NCBI GenBank assembly: GCA_964535315.1
Contig: CAZHTS010000015.1
Coordinates: 1 to 64,000 of the forward strand
Reading direction: 5' to 3'
Length of the DNA: 64,000 bases
Origin: CAZHTS01 sp964535315
GTDB lineage: Bacteria; Chloroflexota; Anaerolineae; Anaerolineales; Anaerolineaceae
Part shown: piece by piece, positions 18,436 to 26,769 of the stretch
Layout: each line of letters starts with the position of its first letter
Numbering within the stretch: the stretch's first letter is position 1
The notes under the pieces: model-generated
Databases searched by the model: none
The model's input: only the letters and a program-made list of their open reading frames with translations
Told to the model about the DNA's origin: nothing
Program-made: the position numbers and the translations under genes

Positions 18436-20676
18436 ATGCACGCTGATGACGCCATCCTCAACTTTCCAATCTTTACTCGCCTGACCCCACCCGCCGCTCA
18501 GGCGCTGCTGGCGGCATCCCAAGAAACGGCCCTGGCCGGCGGCGCGACGCTCTTCCAGCAGAACGAACCGGCGAACGCCCTGTATATCATCGTCACAGGC
18601 CGGCTGTGCGTCCAGGCGCGGCAGCCCGACGGCTCGCTATCCCTGCCCGATTACCCCGGCCCGGGTGAATGCATCGGCGAAACGGCCCTGTTGAACTGCC
18701 GGCCCTACCCGGCCACGGCAAGCGCCGTCGAAGACAGCCTGCTGCTGCGCCTGGACAAGCCGGCGCTCGACCAGCTGACCCAGACCTACCCTGAGCTGAT
18801 TGCCGCCCTGACTGCCACCCTCCTGCCTCGTTTTCAACAGACCCAGGCGAACACCATCCTCACCAATCTCTTTGGCCCGCTGGACGAGGCACTGCTCAAC
18901 GAACTGCAAGATCGACTGATCTGGCGACGCCTCGGTTGCAGCCAGGTGCTCTGCCGCCAGGGCGACCCCGGCGAAGAAATGTACGTCGTGGCCCAGGGCC
19001 GTCTGCGCTTTGCGGTCGAAGAGGCCGGCAAATGGCGCGACCTGGGTGAAATTGGCGCCGGGGAGTGCGTGGGCGAATTTGCCCTGCTGACCGAAAGCGG
19101 CGCCCCGGAAAGCCGGCGCAGCGCCACCATATATGCCACCCGCCTGACCGACATTATCGTCATCACCCGTCCTGTCTTCGAGAGCCTGCTATGCCGCTCA
19201 CCCCAGGTGATGCTCAAACTCACCCGCCGCATCATCCAGCGCGAACTGTTGGTGGCCCAGGACGCCCTGCCCGAAGTCAGCGCCCAGGTCATCACTGTGC
19301 TGCCCACCCGCCCCGGGCAGAACATCGCCGGTTTTGCCCGGCAACTGGCCGATACGCTGAACGCCCACGGCCCCACCCTGTTCCTCGACCCCGCCAGTTT
19401 CGATCAACTCTACGGCAAAACGGGCGCCGCACAGACCCCGCTCGATCACCCCGCCAGCCTGTGGCTCAATACCTGGCTGGACGAACGCGAACGCCAGCAC
19501 CGCTACGCCGTCTACGAGGCCTACCCGGCGCTCAAAGAAGATGGGCATCTCACCCCCTGGGCGCAGCGTTGCATCGAAGACGCCGACGTGCTCCTGCTGG
19601 TGGGCGAAGGCGAAGCTGGCCCCGCCCTCAACCCGGTTGAAGCCGCCCTAACCGCCGCTCAAACCCGGGCGCGCCTGGAACTGGTGCTGCTGCACCCCTC
19701 CGGCTGTCAGGTGCCCACCGGCACCGCCGCCTGGCTGGCGCACCCCCGCCCGGCCGACCTCCCCGTGCGCGCCCACCACCACATCCGCCAGGGCAACGCC
19801 GTAGACCTGCGCCGGTTGACCCGCCGTCTCATCAGTCGCCCTGTGGGTCTGGCCCTGGGCGGCGGCGGCGCACGAGGCTGGGCCCACATCGGCGTCTTAC
19901 AGGCCATCCACGAGGCCAACCTGGAAATCGATTGGGTCGGCGGCGCCAGCATGGGCGCCATCATGGCTGCCGGCTACGCCCTCGACTGGTCGTACGAACA
20001 CCTGTACCAGCTGGCCGAAAAATTTTCCGACCCCAAGAAATTGCTCGACTACACCCTGCCGTATGCTTCCCTCACCTCCACCCGCCGCATCACCACCCTG
20101 CTGCAAACCCTGTACGGCGAAGCCGATATCGAAGACGCCTGGCGGCCCTGTTTCAGCGTAACGGCCAACCTGACGCGCGGCGAAGAACAACTCCACACCC
20201 GCGGCGTGCTGTGGAAAGCCGTGCGCGCCAGCATGGCCTTCCCGGGCGTCTTTGCCCCCGTCCTCGATGACGGCTGCGTCTTGATCGACGGCGGGGCGGC
20301 CAACAACGTGCCCGTCGACCGCATGCGCGAACTCTGCCCCACCGGCACAGTCATCGGCGTGGACCTGCTCACCAGCAGCCCCACCACCGGACCCTACGAT
20401 TTCGGCCCCAGTCTCTCCGGCTGGCAGGCGCTCTGGGCGCGCCTCAACCCGCTCGCCCGCAGCGTCAAAGCGCCCAACCTGGTCGACATCGTCAATGCCA
20501 TCGTCTTCAGCAACAACCGCTATCGTCTGAACGAAGTGTGGCAATGCGCCGACCTGTTGATCCGCGTCCCGGTCGAGGCCTACGGCCTGCTCGAATTTGA
20601 CAAGTATCGCCAGATCATCGACCTGGGATATCACGCCGCCAGAGAACAACTCCAGGGGTTCAAAAGCAAAACATGA
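18436..20676 (+). CDS. NTE-like protein: two cNMP-binding domains plus patatin-like phospholipase
   Basis: 746 residues. Two cyclic-nucleotide-binding-type domains (about 10-125 and 135-280, with PGECIGETALL and AGECVGEFALLTESG), then a Rossmann-like linker (about 285-465, including LTPWAQRCIEDADVLLLVG), then a patatin domain (from about 470) with the oxyanion loop GGGGARG, nucleophile elbow GASMG and catalytic DGGAANNVP. The same order is found in eukaryotic neuropathy target esterase, which hydrolyses lysophospholipids. GGAGG precedes the ATG. It overlaps the response regulator gene by 4 bp (ATGA), suggesting co-expression with the following signalling and transport genes. Confidence 0.93.
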   Translation: MHADDAILNFPIFTRLTPPAAQALLAASQETALAGGATLFQQNEPANALYIIVTGRLCVQARQPDGSLSLPDYPGPGECIGETALLNCRPYPATASAVEDSLLLRLDKPALDQLTQTYPELIAALTATLLPRFQQTQANTILTNLFGPLDEALLNELQDRLIWRRLGCSQVLCRQGDPGEEMYVVAQGRLRFAVEEAGKWRDLGEIGAGECVGEFALLTESGAPESRRSATIYATRLTDIIVITRPVFESLLCRSPQVMLKLTRRIIQRELLVAQDALPEVSAQVITVLPTRPGQNIAGFARQLADTLNAHGPTLFLDPASFDQLYGKTGAAQTPLDHPASLWLNTWLDERERQHRYAVYEAYPALKEDGHLTPWAQRCIEDADVLLLVGEGEAGPALNPVEAALTAAQTRARLELVLLHPSGCQVPTGTAAWLAHPRPADLPVRAHHHIRQGNAVDLRRLTRRLISRPVGLALGGGGARGWAHIGVLQAIHEANLEIDWVGGASMGAIMAAGYALDWSYEHLYQLAEKFSDPKKLLDYTLPYASLTSTRRITTLLQTLYGEADIEDAWRPCFSVTANLTRGEEQLHTRGVLWKAVRASMAFPGVFAPVLDDGCVLIDGGAANNVPVDRMRELCPTGTVIGVDLLTSSPTTGPYDFGPSLSGWQALWARLNPLARSVKAPNLVDIVNAIVFSNNRYRLNEVWQCADLLIRVPVEAYGLLEFDKYRQIIDLGYHAAREQLQGFKSKT

Positions 20677-21359
20677 CCCACATCCTGTTAGTCGAAGATG
20701 ACTTAAGCCTGATCGCCGGCCTGGAATTCGCCCTGCAAAAAAACGGTTTCGAGGTCGACGTCGCCAGAAGCATGCGCCACGCCCTGGAACGCTTTCAGGC
20801 CGCGCCCTACGATCTGCTCCTGCTCGATCTCACCCTGCCGGACGGCAACGGTTTTGAAATCTGCAAACAGGTGCGCCAGACTTCGACGGTGCCGGTCATC
20901 TTCCTGACCGCCTCCGACGAAGAGGTCAACGTCGTGATGGGGCTGGGCATCGGCGGGGACGATTACATCACCAAGCCCTTCAAACTCAACGAACTGATTT
21001 CGCGCATCCAGGCCCTGCTGCGCCGCGCCCGCCTCTCGGGCGACGAACAGATTGAATTGCGCTCCAACGGCCTCACCGTGCGGCTGTTGGAAAACCGCGT
21101 CCTCAAGGACGGCGGCGAACTCGAACTGACCGCCGCCGAATACCGCCTGCTCTGCCTGTTCATGCGCAACCCCAACATCGCCCTCACCCGCGAGATCATC
21201 CTCGACCGGTTGTGGGATGGCTACGGCAGTTTCATCGATGACAACACCCTGTCGGTCTATGTTCGCCGGCTGAGGAGCAAGATCGAAAACGACCCCGAAA
21301 ACCCACGGTTCCTGCTCACCCTGCGCGGCGTCGGCTACAAATGGCAGGTCACGCCGTAA
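20673..21359 (+). CDS. OmpR/PhoB-family response regulator
   Basis: 228 residues: receiver domain with acidic pair EDD (residues 8-10), phospho-acceptor Asp in LLLLDLTLPDG (about 52) and KPF (about 103), then a winged-helix DNA-binding domain ending with DDNTLSVYVRRLRSKIE and LLTLRGVGYKWQ. Starts on ATGA with the patatin gene and is followed 10 bp later by its probable partner kinase. Likely controls the downstream ABC transporter, as in BceRS-like antimicrobial-peptide sensing modules. Confidence 0.95.
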   Translation: MTHILLVEDDLSLIAGLEFALQKNGFEVDVARSMRHALERFQAAPYDLLLLDLTLPDGNGFEICKQVRQTSTVPVIFLTASDEEVNVVMGLGIGGDDYITKPFKLNELISRIQALLRRARLSGDEQIELRSNGLTVRLLENRVLKDGGELELTAAEYRLLCLFMRNPNIALTREIILDRLWDGYGSFIDDNTLSVYVRRLRSKIENDPENPRFLLTLRGVGYKWQVTP

Positions 21360-21369
21360 GACAGGCAAT

Positions 21370-22614
21370 ATGGATACCCTTGCCCCCTCGCACACCCGAC
21401 GTTTGCTGTGGAACGTGGCCTTTCTGCTCCTGTTGCTCAACCTGGCCGGACAGGCGGCGGCCGTCCTGGTCGCCAGCGAATACAAGCAACGGATGATCGC
21501 CCACGATTACGCCGTCGCCGGTTATCTGGCGCAGCACGGCCGCGACGAAACTGGCGTCATTGCGGCCTTCACCGCCGCAAAAACACCGGCTGACGAGGCT
21601 GCCGGGCAGGCCCTGTTGCGCACCGCCGGCTACACCGCCGGGCTTGACAACACCCTGATCCCCGAAATCGCCGCTTTTCAACAAAAGTGCGCCGGCCTGG
21701 CGTTGGCCCTGACCGGCGCCATTTCCCTGGCGACCCTCGTTACAGTGGGGCTGTTCAGCTTGCGCCTCGACCGCAAGCTCCAAAATGCCAACGCCGCCAT
21801 CCAGCGTTTCATAGACGGCGACACCGGCGTTCGCCTCGCCGACCAGGAGGAAGACAACCTGGCGCAGTTGTTCGCATCCGTCAACGGCCTGGTCGCCTCG
21901 CTGTCTACCCACGCCGCCCGCCAGCAGCACGACAAAGAGTTCCTCAAAGACACCATTTCAGATATCTCTCACCAACTCAAAACACCCCTTGCCGCCTTGC
22001 AAATGTACAATGAAATCATCCAGGGCGAGAACAGCGCCAACCCGGTCATCCACGACTTCATCCTGAAAAGCAAGAACGAACTCGAACGCATGGAGAGCCT
22101 GATCCAGAACCTGCTCAAACTGGCCCGGCTCGACGCCGGCGCCATCCAGCTTGAACGCCAGGATCACCCCCTGGGTGTGCTGCTCGCAGACGCCGCCGGC
22201 AGATTTTCTGCCCGCGCCGCCGCCGAGAACAAAACCCTTACCCTGGATTGCCCGGCCCACATCGTGCTTAACTGCGACAAAATCTGGCTGCTGGAAGCGC
22301 TCAGCAACCTGATCAAGAACGCGCTGGAACACACCGCCGCCGGCAGCCACATCGCCGTCACCGGCGACGAAACGCCCTTGATGACCCGCATCACCGTCCG
22401 GGACGACGGCCTGGGCATCCACCCCGAAGACATCCATTTCATCTTCAACCGGTTTTACCGCAGCCGTTTCTCGAAAAACCAGCAAGGGGCCGGCATCGGT
22501 CTTGCGCTGGTAAAAATCATCGTCGAAAAACACGGCGGCACGATCCAGGTCGAGAGCCAGCCCGGGCAGGGCGCCGCCTTTCACCTTACCGTTCCCAGGC
22601 TTACAAACCTGTAA
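21370..22614 (+). CDS. Sensor histidine kinase
   Basis: 414 residues with transmembrane segments at about 14-34 and 108-130 flanking a short outer domain of about 75 residues, a HAMP-like region, the H-box SDISHQLKTPLAAL (His201), and an ATPase domain with N-box LSNLIKNALEH, G1 DDGLGIHP, F-box FNRFYRS and G2 GAGIGLALVK. Partner of the adjacent OmpR-type regulator. The start codon lacks a strong Shine-Dalgarno, so coupling to the preceding gene is likely. Confidence 0.94.
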   Translation: MDTLAPSHTRRLLWNVAFLLLLLNLAGQAAAVLVASEYKQRMIAHDYAVAGYLAQHGRDETGVIAAFTAAKTPADEAAGQALLRTAGYTAGLDNTLIPEIAAFQQKCAGLALALTGAISLATLVTVGLFSLRLDRKLQNANAAIQRFIDGDTGVRLADQEEDNLAQLFASVNGLVASLSTHAARQQHDKEFLKDTISDISHQLKTPLAALQMYNEIIQGENSANPVIHDFILKSKNELERMESLIQNLLKLARLDAGAIQLERQDHPLGVLLADAAGRFSARAAAENKTLTLDCPAHIVLNCDKIWLLEALSNLIKNALEHTAAGSHIAVTGDETPLMTRITVRDDGLGIHPEDIHFIFNRFYRSRFSKNQQGAGIGLALVKIIVEKHGGTIQVESQPGQGAAFHLTVPRLTNL

Positions 22615-22682
22615 GATCGTGTTCACTGTGGCGTAAGATGCAGTTGCTATCATCTCATGAAAACAAACAATGAGGTGTTCGC

Positions 22683-23366
22683 TTGGATATTCTGACCACT
22701 ACCAATCTGTGCAAAACCTACGGCAACGACGAGACGCGCGTAGAAGCCTTGAAAAACGTCAACCTGAGCGTTGCCAGGGGTGAATTCGTCGCCATCGTCG
22801 GCCCCTCGGGCTCGGGCAAAAGCACCCTGCTCAACCTGTTAGGCGCGTTGGATACCCCCACCGCCGGCAAAGTTCTGCTGGACGGCCGCGACGTGTTTAA
22901 CATGCCGGAAAAAGACCTCGCCGTCTTTCGCCGGCGCAATATCGGTTTCGTTTTTCAGGCCTTTAACCTGATCCCCGAGTTGAACGTCGAGGAAAACATC
23001 ACCCTGCCGCTGCTGCTCGATTACAAAAAGCCGGACAGGAAGCACATCGATGAATTACTCACCATCCTCGGGTTGATCGAGCGCAGACATCACCTGCCCA
23101 ACCAGCTCTCCGGCGGACAGCAGCAGCGCGTCGCCATCGGCCGGGCGCTCGCCACCCGCCCGGCCATCATCCTGGCAGACGAGCCTACCGGCAATCTCGA
23201 TTCAAAGAACAGCCGTGATGTCATCCACCTGATGAAACTTTCGGTCGAACGTTACCAGCAGACGTTGATCCTGATCACCCACAACCAGGGGTTTGCATCC
23301 TTTGCCGACCGCGTCCTGCACGTGGAAGACGGCGTTCTGACCGACCTGGGTGGAGCGCAGCAATGA
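22683..23366 (+). CDS. ABC transporter ATP-binding protein (MacB/LolD/BceA type)
   Basis: 227 residues with Walker A GPSGSGKST, Q-loop FVFQAFNLIPELNVEENI, signature LSGGQQQRVAIGRAL, Walker B ILADEPTGNLD and H-loop ILITHN. The only start consistent with the conserved N-terminus is TTG at 22683, preceded by GAGGTG. Overlaps the permease gene by 4 bp (ATGA). Together with the FtsX-type permease it forms a MacB/BceAB-like exporter or mechanotransmitter controlled by the upstream two-component system. Confidence 0.95.
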   Translation: MDILTTTNLCKTYGNDETRVEALKNVNLSVARGEFVAIVGPSGSGKSTLLNLLGALDTPTAGKVLLDGRDVFNMPEKDLAVFRRRNIGFVFQAFNLIPELNVEENITLPLLLDYKKPDRKHIDELLTILGLIERRHHLPNQLSGGQQQRVAIGRALATRPAIILADEPTGNLDSKNSRDVIHLMKLSVERYQQTLILITHNQGFASFADRVLHVEDGVLTDLGGAQQ

Positions 23367-25768
23367 AAAGCTATCTGGAGCTTGCTCCCAAATACCTGTC
23401 CGCGCATACGCGCAAGACCCGCCTGACCATCCTGAGCGTGATCATGGCGGTCACCCTGGTAGTTGGCATTTTCTCCATGCTCGATTCGCTGGTGCGCTTC
23501 GAGCGCGCCCAGGTGCTCAAGGATGAGGGCAATTACCACATCTTCATCCGCCGGCCGTCGGAGCGCGAGATGAACCGGATCGCCAGCCGCCTGGACGTAC
23601 AGACCACCGGCAGCCTCAAAGACCTGGGCATGGGCGCCCTCAACGGCGAGAAAAGCGCGTTCGGCGCCATCGATGAACGTATCGCCGGCAACCTCAACTT
23701 CCGGTTGGTCGAAGGCCGTTACGCCACCGCCGCGGATGAGGTGATGCTCGAAACATGGGTAATGGCCAAATTCAACCCACCGCTGAAGATCGGCGAGCGC
23801 GTCACCCTGACGTTGCCCGACCAGAGCAGCGCACCCTTCACCATCAGCGGCATGTACAACAACCTGGGCGCCACCCAGGCGGCCAACATCGCCATCGTGC
23901 TGCTCTCCACCAACGCATCCACCCGCTTTAAGGCCCAAAGCGACGACTATTTCATCCTGTTCAAAGACGGGGTCGACGTCGTCGCCGCCGAAGACGACAT
24001 TCGCCGGTCGTTAAACATCCCGGCAGAACGCATCCTGCGCAACGAACGCCTGCTGGCGCTCAGCCTGCAAAGCCGCAACAGCATGGCGCTCAAGATCTAC
24101 GCCATCGGCGTCATCCTGTTTGGGCTGGTACTGGTCTCGGCCGTGGTAATGATCTACAACACCTTCAACATCTCCGTGATGGAACGGGTGCGCCAGTTTG
24201 GGCTGCTGCGTTGTGTGGGCGCCTCGCAGGCGCAAATCGAACGCCTGGTGCGCCGCGAGGGCCTCGCCATCGCCCTGCGCGCCATTCCCATCGGCATCCT
24301 GGCAGGCATGCTCCTGACGCTGCTGTGCTCTGCCATCCTCAAGTATTACAACGCCCAACTCTTTGCCGCCATCCCGTTGTTCGACGTCAGCGCCATCGGC
24401 ATCGGGGCCGGCGTCGCCATTGGCCTTCTCACCGTGCTGATGGCCTCACTGCTGCCCGCCCGCAAGGCCGCCCGTATCTCGCCCGTCAACGCCGTCACCG
24501 GCAGCAACGAGATACGCATCTCGCAGCGCAAAAAACGGGGCTGGCTGACCCGCTGGCTGCCGGCCGAGGTCGCCATCGGCGTGACCAACGCCGCCGGCAA
24601 GAAGTGGACGCTCTTCCTCATGGCAAGTTCCATCGCCTTCAGTATCGTCCTGTTGATGGGTTTCAGCACCCTCATCAACCCTACCGCCCTGGGTATGCGC
24701 CCGATGAAAGCCTATACAGCCGACCTGTCCTTACAGTCCGCGCAGGGCATCGACCGCGCCCTGTATACCCGGCTGGCAGAACTCAGCGACGTCCGGCGCG
24801 TCTACGGGCGCGGCGCCGTCTACATCGACGCCACCTTTGCCGCCGAACGCCTGAGCAGCCGCTACATCCAGGCAGCCGGCGGGGTCGAGACCGGAAGCAA
24901 CGGGCGGTTCGTCGCCCCCGAGAGTTCCTGGCTGCTCTCGTACGACCGCACCCAACTGGAATGGGCGCGCGCCTATCTATCTGAGGGCGACCTCGACGAA
25001 GATCATCTCAACGCCCAGAACGGTATCATCGCCGTGGCCCAAAAACTACGCAACGGCTCGCTGACCGAGACCGCCACGTTGCGGCTGGGCGACAAAGTTT
25101 ACCTCACCGGCGGCGGCGTGACCCACGAATTTACCGTGATGGCCATCCTGAACTCTGTGCCCGCCATGTATGAAAGCGAGCGCCCCACCCTGACCACCTT
25201 CGTCGCCACCGAAAAACTGTTCGCCGCAGTCACCCCGGATAACGCCTACAAGACCATCGACATCCAGCTCAAAAACGGCTACAGCGAACAAAGCGTGGAC
25301 GAGATCAAACGCCTGGCGGGCACGGCGATCCGTTTTCACGACATCCGCCAGCTCAACGGCGAGGCGCGACGTTCCTTCCTCACCGTGGCGGTATTCCTCT
25401 ATGGTTTTGTCGGCGTGGTGGCGCTGATCAGCATTCTGAACCTCATCAATACCATGAACACCCACATCGCCGCCAGGACGAAATATCTGGGCGTCTTGCG
25501 TGCGGTGGGCATGTCTGCCGGCCAGCTTGCCGTCATGGTGATGAGCGAGGCCGCCGTATACAGCCTCACCGGCTGTATCGCCGGCTGCATCTGCGGCGCC
25601 CTGCTGCAAAAACAACTCTCCGACCTGCTGCTGGCCGGCTGGCGCTTCCCGCTGGCGCAAATTGTGCTGATCTTTATCGTCTGCACCCTCACCGCGCTCC
25701 TTTCCACCCTGGCGCCGCTCAAGCGCGTCCAATCCGGCAGCATCACCGAAGTGATCGGCTCGTTGTAA
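23363..25768 (+). CDS. FtsX/MacB-type ABC transporter permease
   Basis: 801 residues with a duplicated FtsX arrangement: an N-terminal helix (about 18-38), a first outer domain, helices near 245-380, a second anchor near 420-440, a second outer domain, and three final helices (about 670-795). FtsX-like stretches include FGLLRCVGASQAQIERLV and YLGVLRAVGMSAGQLAVMVMSEA. Functions with the ATPase encoded just upstream, probably for export of, or resistance to, a peptide or lipid; substrate unknown. Confidence 0.92.
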   Translation: MKSYLELAPKYLSAHTRKTRLTILSVIMAVTLVVGIFSMLDSLVRFERAQVLKDEGNYHIFIRRPSEREMNRIASRLDVQTTGSLKDLGMGALNGEKSAFGAIDERIAGNLNFRLVEGRYATAADEVMLETWVMAKFNPPLKIGERVTLTLPDQSSAPFTISGMYNNLGATQAANIAIVLLSTNASTRFKAQSDDYFILFKDGVDVVAAEDDIRRSLNIPAERILRNERLLALSLQSRNSMALKIYAIGVILFGLVLVSAVVMIYNTFNISVMERVRQFGLLRCVGASQAQIERLVRREGLAIALRAIPIGILAGMLLTLLCSAILKYYNAQLFAAIPLFDVSAIGIGAGVAIGLLTVLMASLLPARKAARISPVNAVTGSNEIRISQRKKRGWLTRWLPAEVAIGVTNAAGKKWTLFLMASSIAFSIVLLMGFSTLINPTALGMRPMKAYTADLSLQSAQGIDRALYTRLAELSDVRRVYGRGAVYIDATFAAERLSSRYIQAAGGVETGSNGRFVAPESSWLLSYDRTQLEWARAYLSEGDLDEDHLNAQNGIIAVAQKLRNGSLTETATLRLGDKVYLTGGGVTHEFTVMAILNSVPAMYESERPTLTTFVATEKLFAAVTPDNAYKTIDIQLKNGYSEQSVDEIKRLAGTAIRFHDIRQLNGEARRSFLTVAVFLYGFVGVVALISILNLINTMNTHIAARTKYLGVLRAVGMSAGQLAVMVMSEAAVYSLTGCIAGCICGALLQKQLSDLLLAGWRFPLAQIVLIFIVCTLTALLSTLAPLKRVQSGSITEVIGSL

Positions 25769-25912
25769 CCGGCTTCTGGTCCTTTGGGATTTCCTGTGGA
25801 AGAAGAGTTGTATACCGGATGAGCCTGACCTCCTATGGTAACTGATAAAGCAGGCTCCAACCCATTTCTACATAAGGGAGAACACCTCCCTGGGCTTAAA
25901 GTCGTTTGTAAG

Positions 25913-25954
25913 GGCCGGGTTCCTCCTATCTACGGAACCCGGCCATGATATAAT
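25913..25954. promoter_or_regulatory. Hairpin and -10 box before the partner-switching operon
   Basis: In the 228-bp gap after the permease gene, GGCCGGGTTCC (25913-25923) pairs perfectly with GGAACCCGGCC (25934-25944). TATAAT follows at 25949-25954, 42 bp before the ATG at 25997. The hairpin lacks a T tract; it may end the upstream operon or bind a regulator. The rest of the gap (25769-25912) holds only a 6-bp AGGGAG/CTCCCT hairpin. Confidence 0.5.
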
Positions 25955-25996
25955 CACCTCAGCTTTCAACCTATTATGTCGAGCGGAGGCATACGC

Positions 25997-26332
25997 ATGG
26001 AAATTACCAGCACCCAGTTCAAACATTGTGACCTCGTCCGAGTCACCGGGCGTATCGATAGCGCCACCGCCCCACGCCTGGCGGAAGAGCTCAACAAAAT
26101 CATCGATGCCGGTCGGTTCAAAATCGTCATCGACCTGGAAGGCGTGGATTTCATCTCCAGCGCTGGCTTACGCGTTTTGATCAGCGTCCAGAAAACCTGC
26201 AAGCGTTACAACCGGGGCGAAGCCATCCTGTCCAGTGTCCCGGCTACCATTTACAGTGCCCTTGACCTGGCCGGGTTCGTCCCCCTGTTCCAGATGAAAG
26301 AAAATGTGACCAGCGCCGTAGGTGAGTTTTGA
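25997..26332 (+). CDS. Anti-sigma factor antagonist, STAS domain (RsbV/SpoIIAA-like)
   Basis: 111-residue STAS protein. VTGRIDSATAPRLAEEL and DFISSAGLRVLISV are the family marks; the first or second Ser of the ISSAG motif is the phosphorylation site used in partner switching. GGAGG seven bases before the ATG at 25997 fixes the start seven codons after an upstream in-frame Met. Its stop overlaps the start of the RsbW-like gene, and the RsbU-like phosphatase follows, so all three switch components are encoded together. Confidence 0.92.
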   Translation: MEITSTQFKHCDLVRVTGRIDSATAPRLAEELNKIIDAGRFKIVIDLEGVDFISSAGLRVLISVQKTCKRYNRGEAILSSVPATIYSALDLAGFVPLFQMKENVTSAVGEF

Positions 26333-26769
26333 CCGTTGCCCTCCCTGCTCGCAGAACCGGCACCTTCCCGGGCCGGTATGAAAGTCTGGCAAGCATCGGC
26401 GCCTGGATTCACCAGGCCGCAGAAGACGCCGGCTTTGATCCCGCCGCCATCTATACGATTGAAACCGCAGTCGATGAGGCGTGTTCGAACATTATCGAAC
26501 ACGCCTATGGCGGTGAAAACCTCGGCGAAATCGAATGCACCTGCATTCTTGAGCGCGACGCGCTGACCATCATCCTTCACGACAAGGGCAAACCGTTTAA
26601 CCCCGAAAGCGTTGATGCGCCCAACCTCACCGCCTCGCTTGAAGAGCGTGAGGATCATGGCCTGGGGCTATACTTCATGCGCCAGTGGATGGACGAAGTC
26701 CGCTTTGAGTTTAACGAAAAAGGCGGCAATACCCTGGTGATGATGAAGCGTAAGGAACCCCAGCGCTGA
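26329..26769 (+). CDS. Anti-sigma factor serine kinase (RsbW/SpoIIAB-like)
   Basis: 146-residue GHKL ATPase: N-box AVDEACSNIIEHAYGG, G1 DKGKPFNPES, G2 HGLGLYFMRQWMDEVRF. Such kinases bind a sigma factor or other client and phosphorylate the STAS antagonist. Start is TTG at 26329, four bases overlapping the preceding stop, with GGTGAG upstream; a later start is possible. No sigma factor of the SigB/SigF type is in the operon, so the client may lie elsewhere or be a different regulator. Confidence 0.9.
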   Translation: MTVALPARRTGTFPGRYESLASIGAWIHQAAEDAGFDPAAIYTIETAVDEACSNIIEHAYGGENLGEIECTCILERDALTIILHDKGKPFNPESVDAPNLTASLEEREDHGLGLYFMRQWMDEVRFEFNEKGGNTLVMMKRKEPQR

